Positions 10,037 through 20,880 of a stretch of DNA of 64,000 nucleotides are shown in pieces. The notes beneath the pieces were generated by a model. That model searched no databases, was not told where the DNA came from, and worked only from the letters and a program-made list of their open reading frames with translations. The stretch comes from Macrothele yani (lineage: Eukaryota > Arthropoda > Arachnida > Araneae > Macrothelidae), in NCBI GenBank assembly GCA_039090855.1, contig CM077010.1, forward strand, positions 43,790,905 through 43,854,904. Reading direction: 5' to 3'. Position numbers and translations under genes: made by a program. Each line of letters begins with the position of its first letter. Position 1 is the first letter of the stretch.

Positions 10037-12192
10037 CAGGGACGTCGCTAGACTTCGAAATCGAGATGGGCGAAGGGTGGGCGAGTATTATATTTGCTGA
10101 GGCAAGTTTGATAGTAACTTTATTTACGAAACACTGAAAGAAAGAATTTGTTTCTTTTTTTCTACAGGCTAGAAAGGTATTCGTCAATCCTCCGCCCCCC
10201 ACAATTCTGGAAACATACATATTAATTTTGGAACTGTCTTGAAGTGTTTGTACTTTTTGGGATTCAAAATAATCTAAATTTAGGAGTCATATTTTGCTAA
10301 TGTTCCATCCATCAATATTTAATAAAATTAGTAATACCTGAAGAGTTACATACCCGTATAACAGAGTTAGGCAACATCGCAATTGAATTAATCGGTAATG
10401 CATTACAGCGTAATGGTAATCGGAACAAGAACTTACCGTTACCATTACATGGTAATGGCGAACTGGTCATTAGAATTACATGGTAATTGTAATGACATGT
10501 AACAGTTACCCATTATAATCTTAATGGTTCGCTATATGTTGGTATTTAACCAATAACTTATGGGTAACAATACAATGTTAATAAACCTGCAATAAGTACA
10601 CCCTTACACGTTGTGTAGGTTATTTGAGAATTGTTCCACCCCTCGGATCTCAAATGTGTATTTGTAGTTATTAGGGATTGTACGTGTATGACATGAGTAG
10701 TTGCCCGGTCTTCACCACAAGTAAGGTGATTTGAACGAAATAATACATATGAAGTAAGTACGAATGGGATGTTTATTTCGGTTAGAGATACTCATTTCGT
10801 CCATCTCCAGTACAGTTATTCTCGTCCATTACATACGTTTCACTGTCCAAAATAATTACCCCACTATAGCCACAAGCACATATTAGCACTGTACTCACAG
10901 TTCAGCAACTCAGGGTGCACTGCCGAATATTACAGAGTTTGGGAACTCTTGACATTTTTGCCTACTTCTCAAGTGTTGTCCGATACAAACACTGGACTAG
11001 TGAGCGACGGACTTCTTTATATATACTTCACGACAGGACCTGAACCTTCTGGAATATTCTTGATTTACATAACGCTCTCCAATTTCCAACTGCGCTGACA
11101 TTCTGGAACATTCTACAAACGTCTAACTCATACTTGCCCCTTCTAGAACATTCTACACGACACTTCGGTCTCTGTGTGCTATGTTACATGGCCGATATTT
11201 TTAGACATAGCTTTTGGCACACGTACATTTTTATAAACTATTCGTATGTAATTATTATTTGCAAATTGTGTAATTTCATTATCAAATAATTCCATTGCGT
11301 TTGAATGGCATTACTAAATAATGAATTATATCCTCTTCATTGTAATACATTACAGATTAATTCCATTACATTGTGCAAACCATACTTGGGATTACCTTGT
11401 AATGCATTACACGTTAATTATAATCTGTTCTTCCATTACTTTGTAATGCATTCCTGCCCAACTCTGTCGTATAACAAACGTGACACACTGCCACCAGCAC
11501 CAGCAGTAGGCACTGTTTAAAAGAAAATTTCATGCCTAGGAGAAAGGTCTTAAAGCAAATGTTTTTGAGGATTGCGGTTGAGGGAAAATCAGAAGATGCA
11601 GACAGAACTTATCCTTCATTAACTCCTTTCCTTCAAGTCAGCAATCTTGTCTCGCACTGATCTTTTCCAAATCGTTTGTCAGATTATTCCCTCATTGTCT
11701 TAGGGCATGCTTCAGAGCGCTGGTGTATTTAGCTTTGGACTTCACTTTTCGTGTTAGGATCCTCTACTTAGTAGCACGAACAAACAGTAGAGCAATTATT
11801 AATGACCTCTGACAACAGCAGAACAATTACTAATGACCTCAGTGAATTCCTGTTCGCCCTTTTCATCGCCCTTAATCATACTAACTAAAAAGAAGGCTTA
11901 AATTGAGGATTTGGACGAGTGTAGAGCAACTGAATTTCCATGGCTGTGCGGATGCTATTATGGTAACCTTTCTACAGAAAAGGAAAAATGCGCACTTCTC
12001 AGGGGAAAATGCGTAGGGCTACCAGACGAAAAGCGTAAGAGGAAGTCGTCATGCCTTAGTAAATTCCAGATTATATTTCAAATTAAAAAAAATATATGAC
12101 ACATATTTAACTGGGTGGGCGTAGAGTAGGCAAGACAGTTTTTTCAGGGTGGGCTAGAGCTCACCCTCGCACCCACCTTGGCGAAGTCCCTG
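10037..12192. mobile_element. hAT-like element hAT-1 (non-autonomous), 8-bp target duplication
   Basis: The ends are short inverted repeats: CAGGGACGTCGC at 10037 and the complement of CAGGGACTTCGC ending at 12192. They are flanked by a perfect 8-bp duplication GGTAAGAA (10029-10036 and 12193-12200), which is diagnostic of hAT transposition. Deleting the element and one duplication restores the interrupted Tc1-B frame. The interior has no recognisable hAT transposase, and roughly half of it is the nested hAT-2. Confidence 0.88.
10362..11466. mobile_element. hAT-like element hAT-2 (non-autonomous), nested in hAT-1
   Basis: The ends are CAGAGTTAGGCA at 10362 and the complement of CAGAGTTGGGCA ending at 11466, flanked by the 8-bp duplication (C/T)CGTATAA at 10354-10361 and 11467-11474 with one difference. 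Both ends are rich in TAATGCATTAC and TTACATGGTAAT motifs, which look like subterminal palindromic binding sites. No transposase frame is present. Confidence 0.85.
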
Positions 12193-13319
12193 GGTAAGAA
12201 ACGTTAAGAAATCCCGTTCTTCCTCTGTCGTTTCCATCGCTGCCGAAGTAGAAAATGCTTTTAACGGATCGGTTCGTTCACCATAACTACCGCAGAGATT
12301 TGCATCAGTGTGGGTTACTCGTAGAGCAACGGTACACATCTCTACCGGGAATGCGTAGCGCCGTATTGAGTGGTGTGTTTCCAGTCGTTCCAGAACTGCA
12401 AGCGACTGGAAAGCTGTTTTTTCAATTGATTAATCACGCTTTCACACCTCCAATCTGATGACGGTGTTTGGATTTAGCGACAGCCCAGCGAACGATTTTC
12501 GTCGGACAGTTTTCTAACTGTTAAGTTCGGTGGAGGCTCCATCATGTTAAGGAGTCGTTTTTCGTGGATAGGACTCGGCCTGTTGATTATTATACCAGAG
12601 ACCATTAACTGGGAGGTGTATCTCGACGTTCTGGATAATTGTACCCTGCCAACAATGTGACAGTATTATGGAAACGACCGTTGTTTCGTCCAATACGATC
12701 CAGCACCCTGTTACACTGAACGGTGTATGCTGGACTGATTTCTTCAAAAATGGGGTTTTATTGTTAGACTGGCTTGTTGAGTCCTGATCTTAATCCCATA
12801 GAACACTTCTGGGACAAACTGGAGGGATAGATACGAAATCTACCGCAGCGACCGTCTTCGCTCTCCATTCTGGAAGCAGTTTTGCAAGATGAATTGCGAA
12901 TCATTCCTGCCGAGACTTACCGGAAATTGGTTGACAATATGTCTCGGCGTGGACAATCGACTAATTGCGATAATGAAGCCCAAAACATTGTCTTGTCTGA
13001 ATAATTTTGATAATATAGTGTCAGAGTGATTGTAAACTCCTTCAACAAAACAAAAGGGATGATAGTACACATCAAGACGAACATTATTTGCAATGGAACC
13101 TAGGGCCGCATTCCACTCCTAGTGCCAGAAAAGAGCACGTTCGAAAAACGTCCAGTAGGCACACGGAGTTCCAACCAGTGCATGGAAAGCACGAAATGCT
13201 AATCAGGTGCGCTGAACACGTGCGTAGACGATGAGTAGCAAACATTTAAAAACGCAGCCGAACTCGTTCAGCGATATTACCGTGCGAACATCACATGAGA
13301 ATTGACGTATACGTCTGAC

Positions 13320-13772
13320 CGGCGTAGCGTACCGTGTGTTCCTGGAGAAAGTGCTTCCTGGTCGGTTGCAGGATGTTTCGTTCACCACGCGGACGGACAT
13401 GTGGTTCATTCATGATGTATCCCAAGCACACTTTACCACCGAGGTCCGATACTTCCTAAATGCGACATATCCCGGACGGCGGATTGGACGCGGTGGACTT
13501 GTGACTTAGCCTCCCTGCTCCCCGCTTCTTAATCCACTGGACTTCTTATGGGGGCACATGTAAACATTGGTGTACGAGACACCTGTGGACTCCCTGGAAG
13601 ATTTCGTCGCACGAATCGCTGTTGCTGCGGACAAGATCAACACCACACCGGGAGTCTACGAGAGGGTGCGACAGTCCTTCATTCGCCGGTGTGGGCTGTG
13701 CAACGACGCCAGTTTGAGCAGCTCCTTTGAGTCTTTCTCTGATGCGACTGGAATTGTGCAACTCCTAAATTA
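13320..13772 (+). pseudogene. DDE transposase C-terminal remnant (D-41-D type)
   Basis: The translation shows WFIHDVSQAHF (equivalent to WF.HDGAPAHF), then RRIGRGGLVT, a stop, and PPCSPLLNPLDFLWGHM. It ends with the family's C-terminal pattern LVYETPVDSLEDFVARI and RVRQSFIRRCGLCN. Counting from the aspartate of HD to that of PLD gives 41 intervening residues, the spacing of the rosa-like (DD41D) group of the Tc1/mariner superfamily. The copy has in-frame stops and no N-terminal half. The frame at 13567-13773 is its last part. Confidence 0.75.
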
Positions 13773-13849
13773 GGTGTGTCTCTTTTTTTGCGCTTTCCAA
13801 CCGTAGGTTGAAGAGGCGTATATGCTCCAGCTTTGTCCGTTTGTCTGTC

Positions 13850-14400
13850 TGTCAGCCTGTCCGTGAGCACGATAACTCTCGTAAAAATGGTTCGATTTCG
13901 ATGAAACTTTAGTATGCGGTAGGGGACAACCTAGGGACGAACCCTATTTAAATGGGCGAAATGGGATCAAAGGTCAGGACATAGGAAAGGGATGCATTTC
14001 ATTGACCTTATGCGTCATAACTTACCTAAAATGCTTCTATTGCGACAAAACTTTATCATGTTGTTCCGGAGGTATACTGAACCAATTCTGTTGAATATAG
14101 TCGAAATGGGGTCAAAGGTCAGCGCACATGTGCGAGATTTGTTCCACAGCTATTACATCTCCTAACTTGATTAAAAATGCTTCTATTGCGACAAAACTTT
14201 AGTATGTTGTTCTGGAGATATACTGAACCAATTCTGTGGAATATCATCGAAATGGGGTCAAAGGTCAGGGCACATAAGCGAGATTTATTCCATAGCCATT
14301 ATCCTCATAACTTGAGTAATGATTTCTGGAATGTTAGGAAGCGTGTAATAATTAATGCATTGTAGGATTTTACTAACTTGTTTTCACTGTTGAAAGCTCG
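13850..14400 (-). repeat. Tandem repeat R, inverted copy
   Basis: About three units of the repeat at 3977-4600 in reverse orientation, with GACAAAACTTTAGTATG and GGGGTCAAAGGTCAG recurring. The block is preceded by a run of GTCTGTCTGTC-type sequence and CACGATAACTCTCG. A similar lead-in (GTCCGTCCGTCC, CACGATATCTCTGC) begins the hairpin-ended element at 32890. Confidence 0.8.
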
Positions 14401-14655
14401 ACGTGGATATGTAACTTTAGTCTTTTCTGGCACTAGGAGTGGAATGAGGCTCTAGGTTCCATTGCAAATATTGTTCATCTTGATGTGTACTATCGCTTGT
14501 CTTGTTCTGTGGAAGGATTTTACAATCATGAGCACTGAAGTGCACCCCCAACCCCCCCAGAGAAACAGAGACTGGGATACCTTTCTTATATTGCGTTGGT
14601 CCTGTTTGTTATTGGATAATGGCTGCAACGTAACGAGGGAATGGGCTTTACCACG

Positions 14656-15820
14656 ACAGATAAAACCAATTATAAATTTGCAATTATTTGCAAAAAATTC
14701 TACTGTGAATTAATTTCGCATGAGCTGCATAATAAGGTCACTATATGCCTACTTCCGTTTCATGTAAGGAACACATTAATAAATTTAAAGCATTTCACAG
14801 ACAGTTGGGGCTTAGAACGGCAAATAGTTATGAGCCTGAATTTCCTTATATTTTTGCTATAGCAAAATTTCATAAGGAACCGGTGAAATTCAGATTCATA
14901 GCTAGTGGGATAAAACATCCTAAAAAAGTAATAGATCAGTATTTTGAATCAGTTTTGAAGAAGGTTTTAAACATAATTAAATCCAAGGTAAACCTAACAT
15001 GTAAGAACTTCTGGATTATTAAAAGCAATGCTGAGGTCATTTCGGAAATTCTTGATATCATGCCTGCCGAGGCCAATAACTATGACTTTGAAAATCTGTA
15101 TACCAGCCTCCAATTAGAGGACATTATCAGTACCCTCAAGTTACTCTTTTATGAATTTAAAATCTCCAGGATCATTTCGGAAAGTTCTTGGCATACACTT
15201 TTAAATTGCTGTATTAAAAATAATTTTCTCCTCTACAATAACAAGTTTTACGAACAGGTTAATGGAATCCCTGTGGGGTGTTCACATTCCACGAGTGTCT
15301 GCAATTTGTTCTTGTTCTTCAAATAATTTCTGTTCATGAAGTTAAATTCCTCCAATCAGGAGAGTTACTCTCATACCTACAGATACATTGATGACCTATT
15401 TTGCTTAAATAATAATTCAGAAATTATCGAAAAAGATTTTGTAGCTATTTATCCTAAATGCCTTATACTAAATAAAACCAATGATAATAACCAAGTTCTT
15501 GAATGTTTGGAGTTAGCTATAAAATCTTAGTGCAGGCAATCCAATCCATAAGCCTTTATGATACGAGAAATCACTTTAAATATAAAATAGTCAAATATGG
15601 TATGTGGTGGAACAATATTTCCAATAAAGTAATAGAAAATGTATTTATTTCACAAGTCCTAAGGCTTTCCAGAATATGTAGCTTAAACTCCGAACTAGAA
15701 AAACATGTTATCGTTTTATTCAAACAGTTTCTTGAAAACCAAGTACCTAGAAACTTTTTAAAAGTTGCATTAAGAAAAATAGTTCTCAAGCATAGAATTA
15801 GGATGGAAGGCTTAATATAA
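14656..15820 (+). pseudogene. Penelope-like reverse transcriptase pseudogene
   Basis: The frame at 14745-15530, broken by a stop at 15324, and a shifted frame at 15503-15820 cover most of a reverse transcriptase. KFHKEPVKFRFIASG matches the palm entry motif of Penelope-like RTs. Motif A is YDFENLYTSL, GIPVGCSHST matches the GIP.G block, and the catalytic motif C is YIDDLFCLNN. The C-terminal part FISQVLRLSRICS resembles the thumb region of the same group. No GIY-YIG domain follows before the A-rich sequence at 15945. Errors are one stop, one frameshift and an upstream shift near 14740. It could be a Chlamys/Naiad-type Penelope lineage; that placement is inference. Confidence 0.7.
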
Positions 15821-16675
15821 TTTAAATCTTGTTGACCGAATGAATTGTCTAAATTAAAGCTATTTTTAGAGGTTCAGATAATGATGTGGTCAACTATCAG
15901 TTAAGGAACCTATAATACACTATTCTATCCCTCTCCTTTGATTCACAAAAAAAAAAAAAAAGAAAAAAAAAGGTTATAATTAAAACATTTACAAAAAAAG
16001 CATAAAACCCTTAAGAAAAAATTCCTAAAAAATATCTATAAAAATAAAAGCAAGAAAAAATAGTAATACTTAAATATCAAAGGTTTGGGAAGAATGCTGC
16101 TAATTACGTTTTGTAATACTTTTTGAACTCTTGGGAGCAGAGAAACATATTCCCTACTCCCAGGAAAGGCATTCTACTATTTAGGTTTGCTCTGAAAACT
16201 CGTAGTGGTCTTTTCAGAACATTAAGTCTGGTGTTTGAGGTTTCTTCTGAGAAACGTCACTGTTTTACATCACAGGAAGGTTCTAAAGTTGGCCGCTAGA
16301 TGGCGATGCGATGGGCATGCCCCTGCAGTTAGTTTTGTCTCCCCAGAAGAGAGAGAGCAACATGCTTTTCCCAGGACTGGTAAGTCGTTTTTCTGTTTTC
16401 TCTATGTTTATTTTTTTAATTTTAATTTTATTATTTTTTTGAGTTGTTTTACACTCTTTGAAAGTAGGTAGTTCGTTTTGGCGAATTTTTTCCGCGAAAC
16501 TTTGGTCAGCGTTTAGTGTTCCTTTGTTGTTTTAACAGAGGTTTGTTTCCTGTTCATTTTTCGTAGGCTTTGAGCCTTCCTGTGGGCTTAATGATTAGAA
16601 CAATATTTTGTAAATAATTTGACTTGTACCAGCAAAGCACAGCATCACGGGTAATTCCATTTTTTACTTTATATG
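15821..16675. other. No recognised gene; A-rich tract
   Basis: An A-rich run at 15945-15975 may be the tail of the element upstream. CTGGTAAGT near 16378 looks like a splice donor but has no coding context. Confidence 0.4.
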
Positions 16676-16679
16676 TAGG

Positions 16680-16950
16680 CAGGGGCGGCTCCTGCTATGG
16701 GTCTGTGGGGCTGCATCCCCCCACCCTTTACCCAAAGCAGTTTTCTTTTCACGCTGTACCAAGAATGAGAAGTTTTGTGAACACCGCTGTAAGTTTTTCC
16801 AGCATAACGCCACGACTGAAGTTCTCTGCGCTCAACTGGAAGTTTTCCCTGCATAACACCACTGGGAGCGGAAAGAACGTTGGCGGACTGCGCTGCTTGC
16901 AGCTATGACGGCTTTTGAAACCAACTCATGTGGGAAACTCTGCCTATTCC
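16680..16950. mobile_element. Possible hAT-like end fragment
   Basis: CAGGGGCGGCTCCTGC at about 16682 has the form of a hAT-type terminus. No matching opposite end or 8-bp duplication was found, so this is weak. Confidence 0.3.
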
Positions 16951-17564
16951 CACATCAGTTCGTTTCCTTTGAATAAAACTTCCCTGGGGACTGCATTGAT
17001 GGCAGTTCTCACTAGCAGTGTTGCTTGTGAATGCAGTCTCTCGTTGTGTGGGAATGCATCGCAGGGCCTGTGTGCTTTGTTGATTTATGCGTTTCTTGTG
17101 CTTCCGAATAAGAAATAAAATAAAGGAATGAATAAAAAATAATGACGAATGTTGAAATAAAGTATTAAAAAAGTATGTTTGAATGCATTGCTCAACCTGT
17201 TTTGTGTTTTTTTCTTCCAATTTTAGGTTTGTTCCTGGTTTTATTCAACGTAATAATTCTAACAAAAATGTTACTCCGTGGAATTGGAGATTATTCGTGT
17301 TTGCTAATAACAAATACTCAGTTGCCGGGACTTTTGCAAAAATGTTTTACTTATATTTTCTCTTCTGGTCAAAATGGACATGTGAACAAATTGCGATTAA
17401 GAATAGAGTTCAGTATTGGATAAATTGAAAAACAAAACAAAAAAACAACAACAGAGAGACTAATTTCTGCAGCCAAATACTTGCACAAATTTGATTGATT
17501 CACTTACCAAGCACAGTGAAATTTTTGCTTTTAAACTCACGAAATTTTTTAGTCACCCTGCTTG
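16951..17564. other. No recognised gene
   Basis: Short overlapping frames without family resemblance, ending in AAAACAAAACAAAAA-type sequence at 17428-17450. Confidence 0.4.
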
Positions 17565-18060
17565 GTCTTCGGCTACGCAGGCCCATACGCAGAAGGCTGC
17601 GATGAAATGTGTGCTGTGACACATTGCCTTGACCACCACTGTTGTAGCTGCGGGTGATTTGTCGCACTGTGTCCCTGCGGTCGCTGTAAACAATGAGCGA
17701 CAGTCTCCAGTCCCCCTGGCGTCAGTGAACTACGGACGACACACGGCTGGACGATGGTACGTCGTTTGGCCATTTGTGCACCACTTTTGATACGTACTCA
17801 CTACAGCGGCACGTGAAGAAGCCGCACCGTTTCCGGGATCGTAGTTCCGAGGCACCGTGTCATCTCAGTTTGTCCTTTATCAAACTCCGATAAGTGGGCA
17901 GCTTTTCCCATTCTGACTCAGAACACTCTACTAATCGAAAGCCTGTGTTTGTTTTGTATATATACTGCTCTGTTAACTTCTCCTGCGCCACCGTTCGGTC
18001 TCCAGGCGCACTCATTTCTCTAGGCTGGGGGTGGTCATAATGTAATGGCTCATCGAGGTA
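17565..18060 (-). mobile_element. Tc1-like fragment, same family as the element at 35601 (Tc1-C)
   Basis: Read in reverse from 18060, the terminus (GAGCCATTACATTATGACCA) and leader match the element starting at 35601, followed by [15 protein letters not shown], the same transposase start as at 35747. The remnant continues through RPQGHSATNHPQ to about 17565, where the first catalytic motif would lie further on. Only the 5' third of the element is kept. Confidence 0.8.
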
Positions 18061-19465
18061 TATCTTTAAAAGCTTTGAAAGTGAAAGAAAACGATATTAT
18101 GTAAAACGGAATATCAGAGGATATATTTATTCAGGATTTAGAACCAGATATTTAAGTTCGCGCTGAAATTTGTACTAGGCTTGAATGCAAAGCACTCAGT
18201 TCATGTTATTTGTGAGTTCTAATAAAAAAACTCACAAACAAAGCCTTTGTGAGAAAGCTAAAGGGAGTTAATATTCTTAAAGGATACCGAATTTAAGCAA
18301 AGTCCTTGGCTATTAAATTTTTCTAATCATGGAGGAACATTAACCAAAGAAAAGACAAAGAAATCGTATGAATAGCAAAAGGAAGCCCGATTGAGCAAAT
18401 AATAGAGAATTACTCGAAGGTAAGACAACTGAACGTGCTTTGATTAAAGCAGCTGCTCCTCATTCAATGGAAGGTTGAGAATTTCATATCTCGGGGAATA
18501 ATTGATGTGAAATACGAGAAAATCTGCTGTAAGGAAAGCCGAGAAGGATGCGAAAATGAGAACTCAACAATACACTAAAATAATGTAAATGAAATGGTTT
18601 CCCAGATTAGAAGAACACTGAAATTTGGTACGCTTCAGAGCTTAATCAAAAATATTTTAATAAAAGAAGAAAGTAAGCAGAAATTAAGAAAAAACCGTGG
18701 AAACAAAATTTTGCAAAAATCACTTTTAAGCATAACGGCTATTTGCATTAAACGACAGGTGTAAGCGTAATCTCGGTTTAATTCTTTTCCAGTAAATGAA
18801 GAGAAAGTTAAAACCTCTATTGAAAATGCGGCACACGTGGAATAAATTAAGATTAAAAAAGGCTGGTCGCGTTTATTTACTCCCAATAGTACTAAAAAAG
18901 GCTATCTGGCTGTAAAACATCAGATTTCGTGTCTCTGTATAAGTATAAGGGAAAGGATCCCTAGATTAAGAGTCAATTAATTTTCTTTTCTTGAATGCGC
19001 GTATGTTTAACCACTTAAGATCCCAAGGATAATTTAAAAAACCGGTTAAAAAAAACGCAATTGTTTTTTACAAGGTACAAGTAACTCGATTCCAGACAAT
19101 GAACGTACGTGAAATGTAATATTACGAGCATCGTTCTGGTAGTTATAAAACAAAATACGAAAGTTCTAGTACATATCGTGTGGAACGAAATGAAAGGACA
19201 ATTATTTCAAAAGTCGATATTTGTGTGATATATGCGAAAACATGGCGCCCTACCTCACATCAGTGGGCTCGTAATATTACGGATCTCGATTTCCTTGCAC
19301 TATGGTTCGTTAACGTAATAAATAGTACGTACCTGGACGGCAAGTGGTTAATTAATGCCCAAAAATTAAAATCATCTCTATCTTAAAGAAAATTTTACTA
19401 TGAAAATGTGAAGCGAATTTATTGCTTGGCTGCATCTCTTTGTGGCATGAGGTACAGATTTTACA
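18061..19465. other. No recognised gene
   Basis: AT-rich sequence; short frames only. An (AC)n microsatellite follows at 19466-19482. Confidence 0.5.
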
Positions 19466-20880
19466 CACACACACACACACACACCATCAAAATCAACCAT
19501 TATCAATCCGCTGCTGGATGAAGTTCCTTCCAGCAGTGGATTGATACTGGTTGATTATGATGATAATGTTCCTTCCGCAATTGTCGGTCTTGAGCCAGAC
19601 TCGTCCATGTCAATCCGGCATGCTTCCGAATTTCATCCGCCTATCTCCCCGTGGTCTTCTTCTGAGTCTTTTCAGGTGCCTTCGATTCCAGCTTAAACTT
19701 TCGGATGTCCATAGGTGGTTCATCCTTCTGACAACATGTCCAGCCTATTGCCATTCCAGAGATTTTACTCTGATCATTATGTCTACCACTGTGGTCAGTT
19801 TCCTTATACACGAATTCCTCATCTTATCTTTCCTGGCTACACCAAGCATGCATCTCTCCATACTTCTCTACAACTCGAACTTAGGTAAAGCTGCTCATCT
19901 TTCGAATTTTCGTTCCATGTGGAAGACTTCTACTAGTTGGATGTCTGTTCACTGCAATCGCATCCGTCTCAGAAACTAGAACTTCGTACCTTCAGTACTT
20001 TTCATCATTACGTAATGCTTTATTTAATATGTTTGTTCTGAATCAAATATGACTTCTAAAGCAATCGTTTTGAAAATGTTTCTTTTATTGTTTCATCAAG
20101 TATCACATTATATTCTTTTATATCAACTGACTTATTTTTGCGACGTTTATACTCAGCACTTCTGTTTTAATATCTGTTTTCTTTTATTTAAGTTAGCTTA
20201 TTCACGTATATTATTACTTATGTACAATGGAAATAAATTATTGGTTGTAAAAATTTCAGAACTGCCAGATTCTCATAACAACAATCGTGCAAAGAGATTT
20301 TCCTGTGTTCTACTGCTATCACGGTTTGCAGGTGTGCATGGATGACTTTTCAGCACTCAATGGTTTCTTATTTTTGTTCAAGTGGCTTGAGTGCTTGACC
20401 TACTTTCGCACTCCTGACACGTGCTAAGAAAACCATTCGTTCATAGTTGCGTAAAACGTTTATCTTTATTTTAAGTGGCAGATTAATGTTTTAACGGACT
20501 TAATTCCTTAGCTTATATAAATCAAGATTTTATCTTTTCATGTCTTCATGTACAACCATTTATTTAATATTTTAAGCTGCCAATGCTTTATGTATATTTT
20601 ACCTCATTAGCATAATAAAATATTATGACTTCAGTTGTTTGTATTCTTTGTATGTCCTTTTTAGTTACGGCCCATATCTTTGCTCCATATGTAGGCATGT
20701 AATGATGCATTGATTAAACGCTTTTCTTTTAAGACATGATGGCATATTGCTCTTATAGATTGTGATGTTTCTTCCAAAAGTTATCCAGCCAAGTTATATG
20801 CAGGTTAATTTCTTCCTCAATGTGACCGTCGCTTGATATCTGTTGTCCACGGAAAATGTAGGTATCGATTAATATACATA
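19466..20880 (-). mobile_element. RTE-type LINE 3' fragment, interrupted
   Basis: Reverse-strand sequence at 19485-19865 and 20625-20880 matches the 3' part of the RTE-like LINE at 39487-40965, with the same order and spacing (compare CCATTATCAATCC and GATGCATTGATTAAACGCTT here with 39520 and 39930). About 755 bp of unrelated sequence separates the two pieces (about 19870-20625). The 3' end is an (AC)n microsatellite. Heavily diverged, no intact frame. Confidence 0.8.

Larger units (their letters stand above)
8903..13019 (+). mobile_element. Tc1-like element Tc1-B, split by nested insertions
   Basis: The outer termini form an inverted repeat: CTATATTGTCAAAAGTATTC at 8903 matches the reverse complement of sequence ending at 13019 (CTATATTATCAAAATTATTC). 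Inside, the Tc1-B transposase resumes at about 9911 (TIRDVVKRYKQDNA), is cut by hAT-1 at 10037, and continues after 12193. Once hAT-1 is removed, the frame across the junction reads NRRVMVRNVKKS, a typical Tc1 stretch. The 3' half at 12240-12980 shows SIDESRF (first aspartate), FGGGSIM, FVQYDPAPCY (second) and SPDLNPIEHFWDKL (glutamate). Many stops and shifts make it inactive. Tc1-A occupies 9001 to about 9905. Confidence 0.8.
13027..14530 (+). mobile_element. Long-TIR DNA transposon with Tc1/mariner-type D-41-D transposase remnant
   Basis: Inverted arms of about 105 bp lie at 13027-13132 and 14418-14530. They share GATTGTAAA near the outside, GATAGTACACATCAAGA in the middle and CACTCCTAGTGCCAGAAAAG at the inner end. 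Between them lie a transposase remnant (13320-13772) and a block of repeat R (13850-14400). It starts 7 bp after the end of Tc1-B. I could not establish a target duplication. Confidence 0.7.

Noticed and set aside
16370..16390. Exon with splice donor (ACTGGTAAGT)
   Set aside because: No coding family, acceptor or conserved frame supports it.
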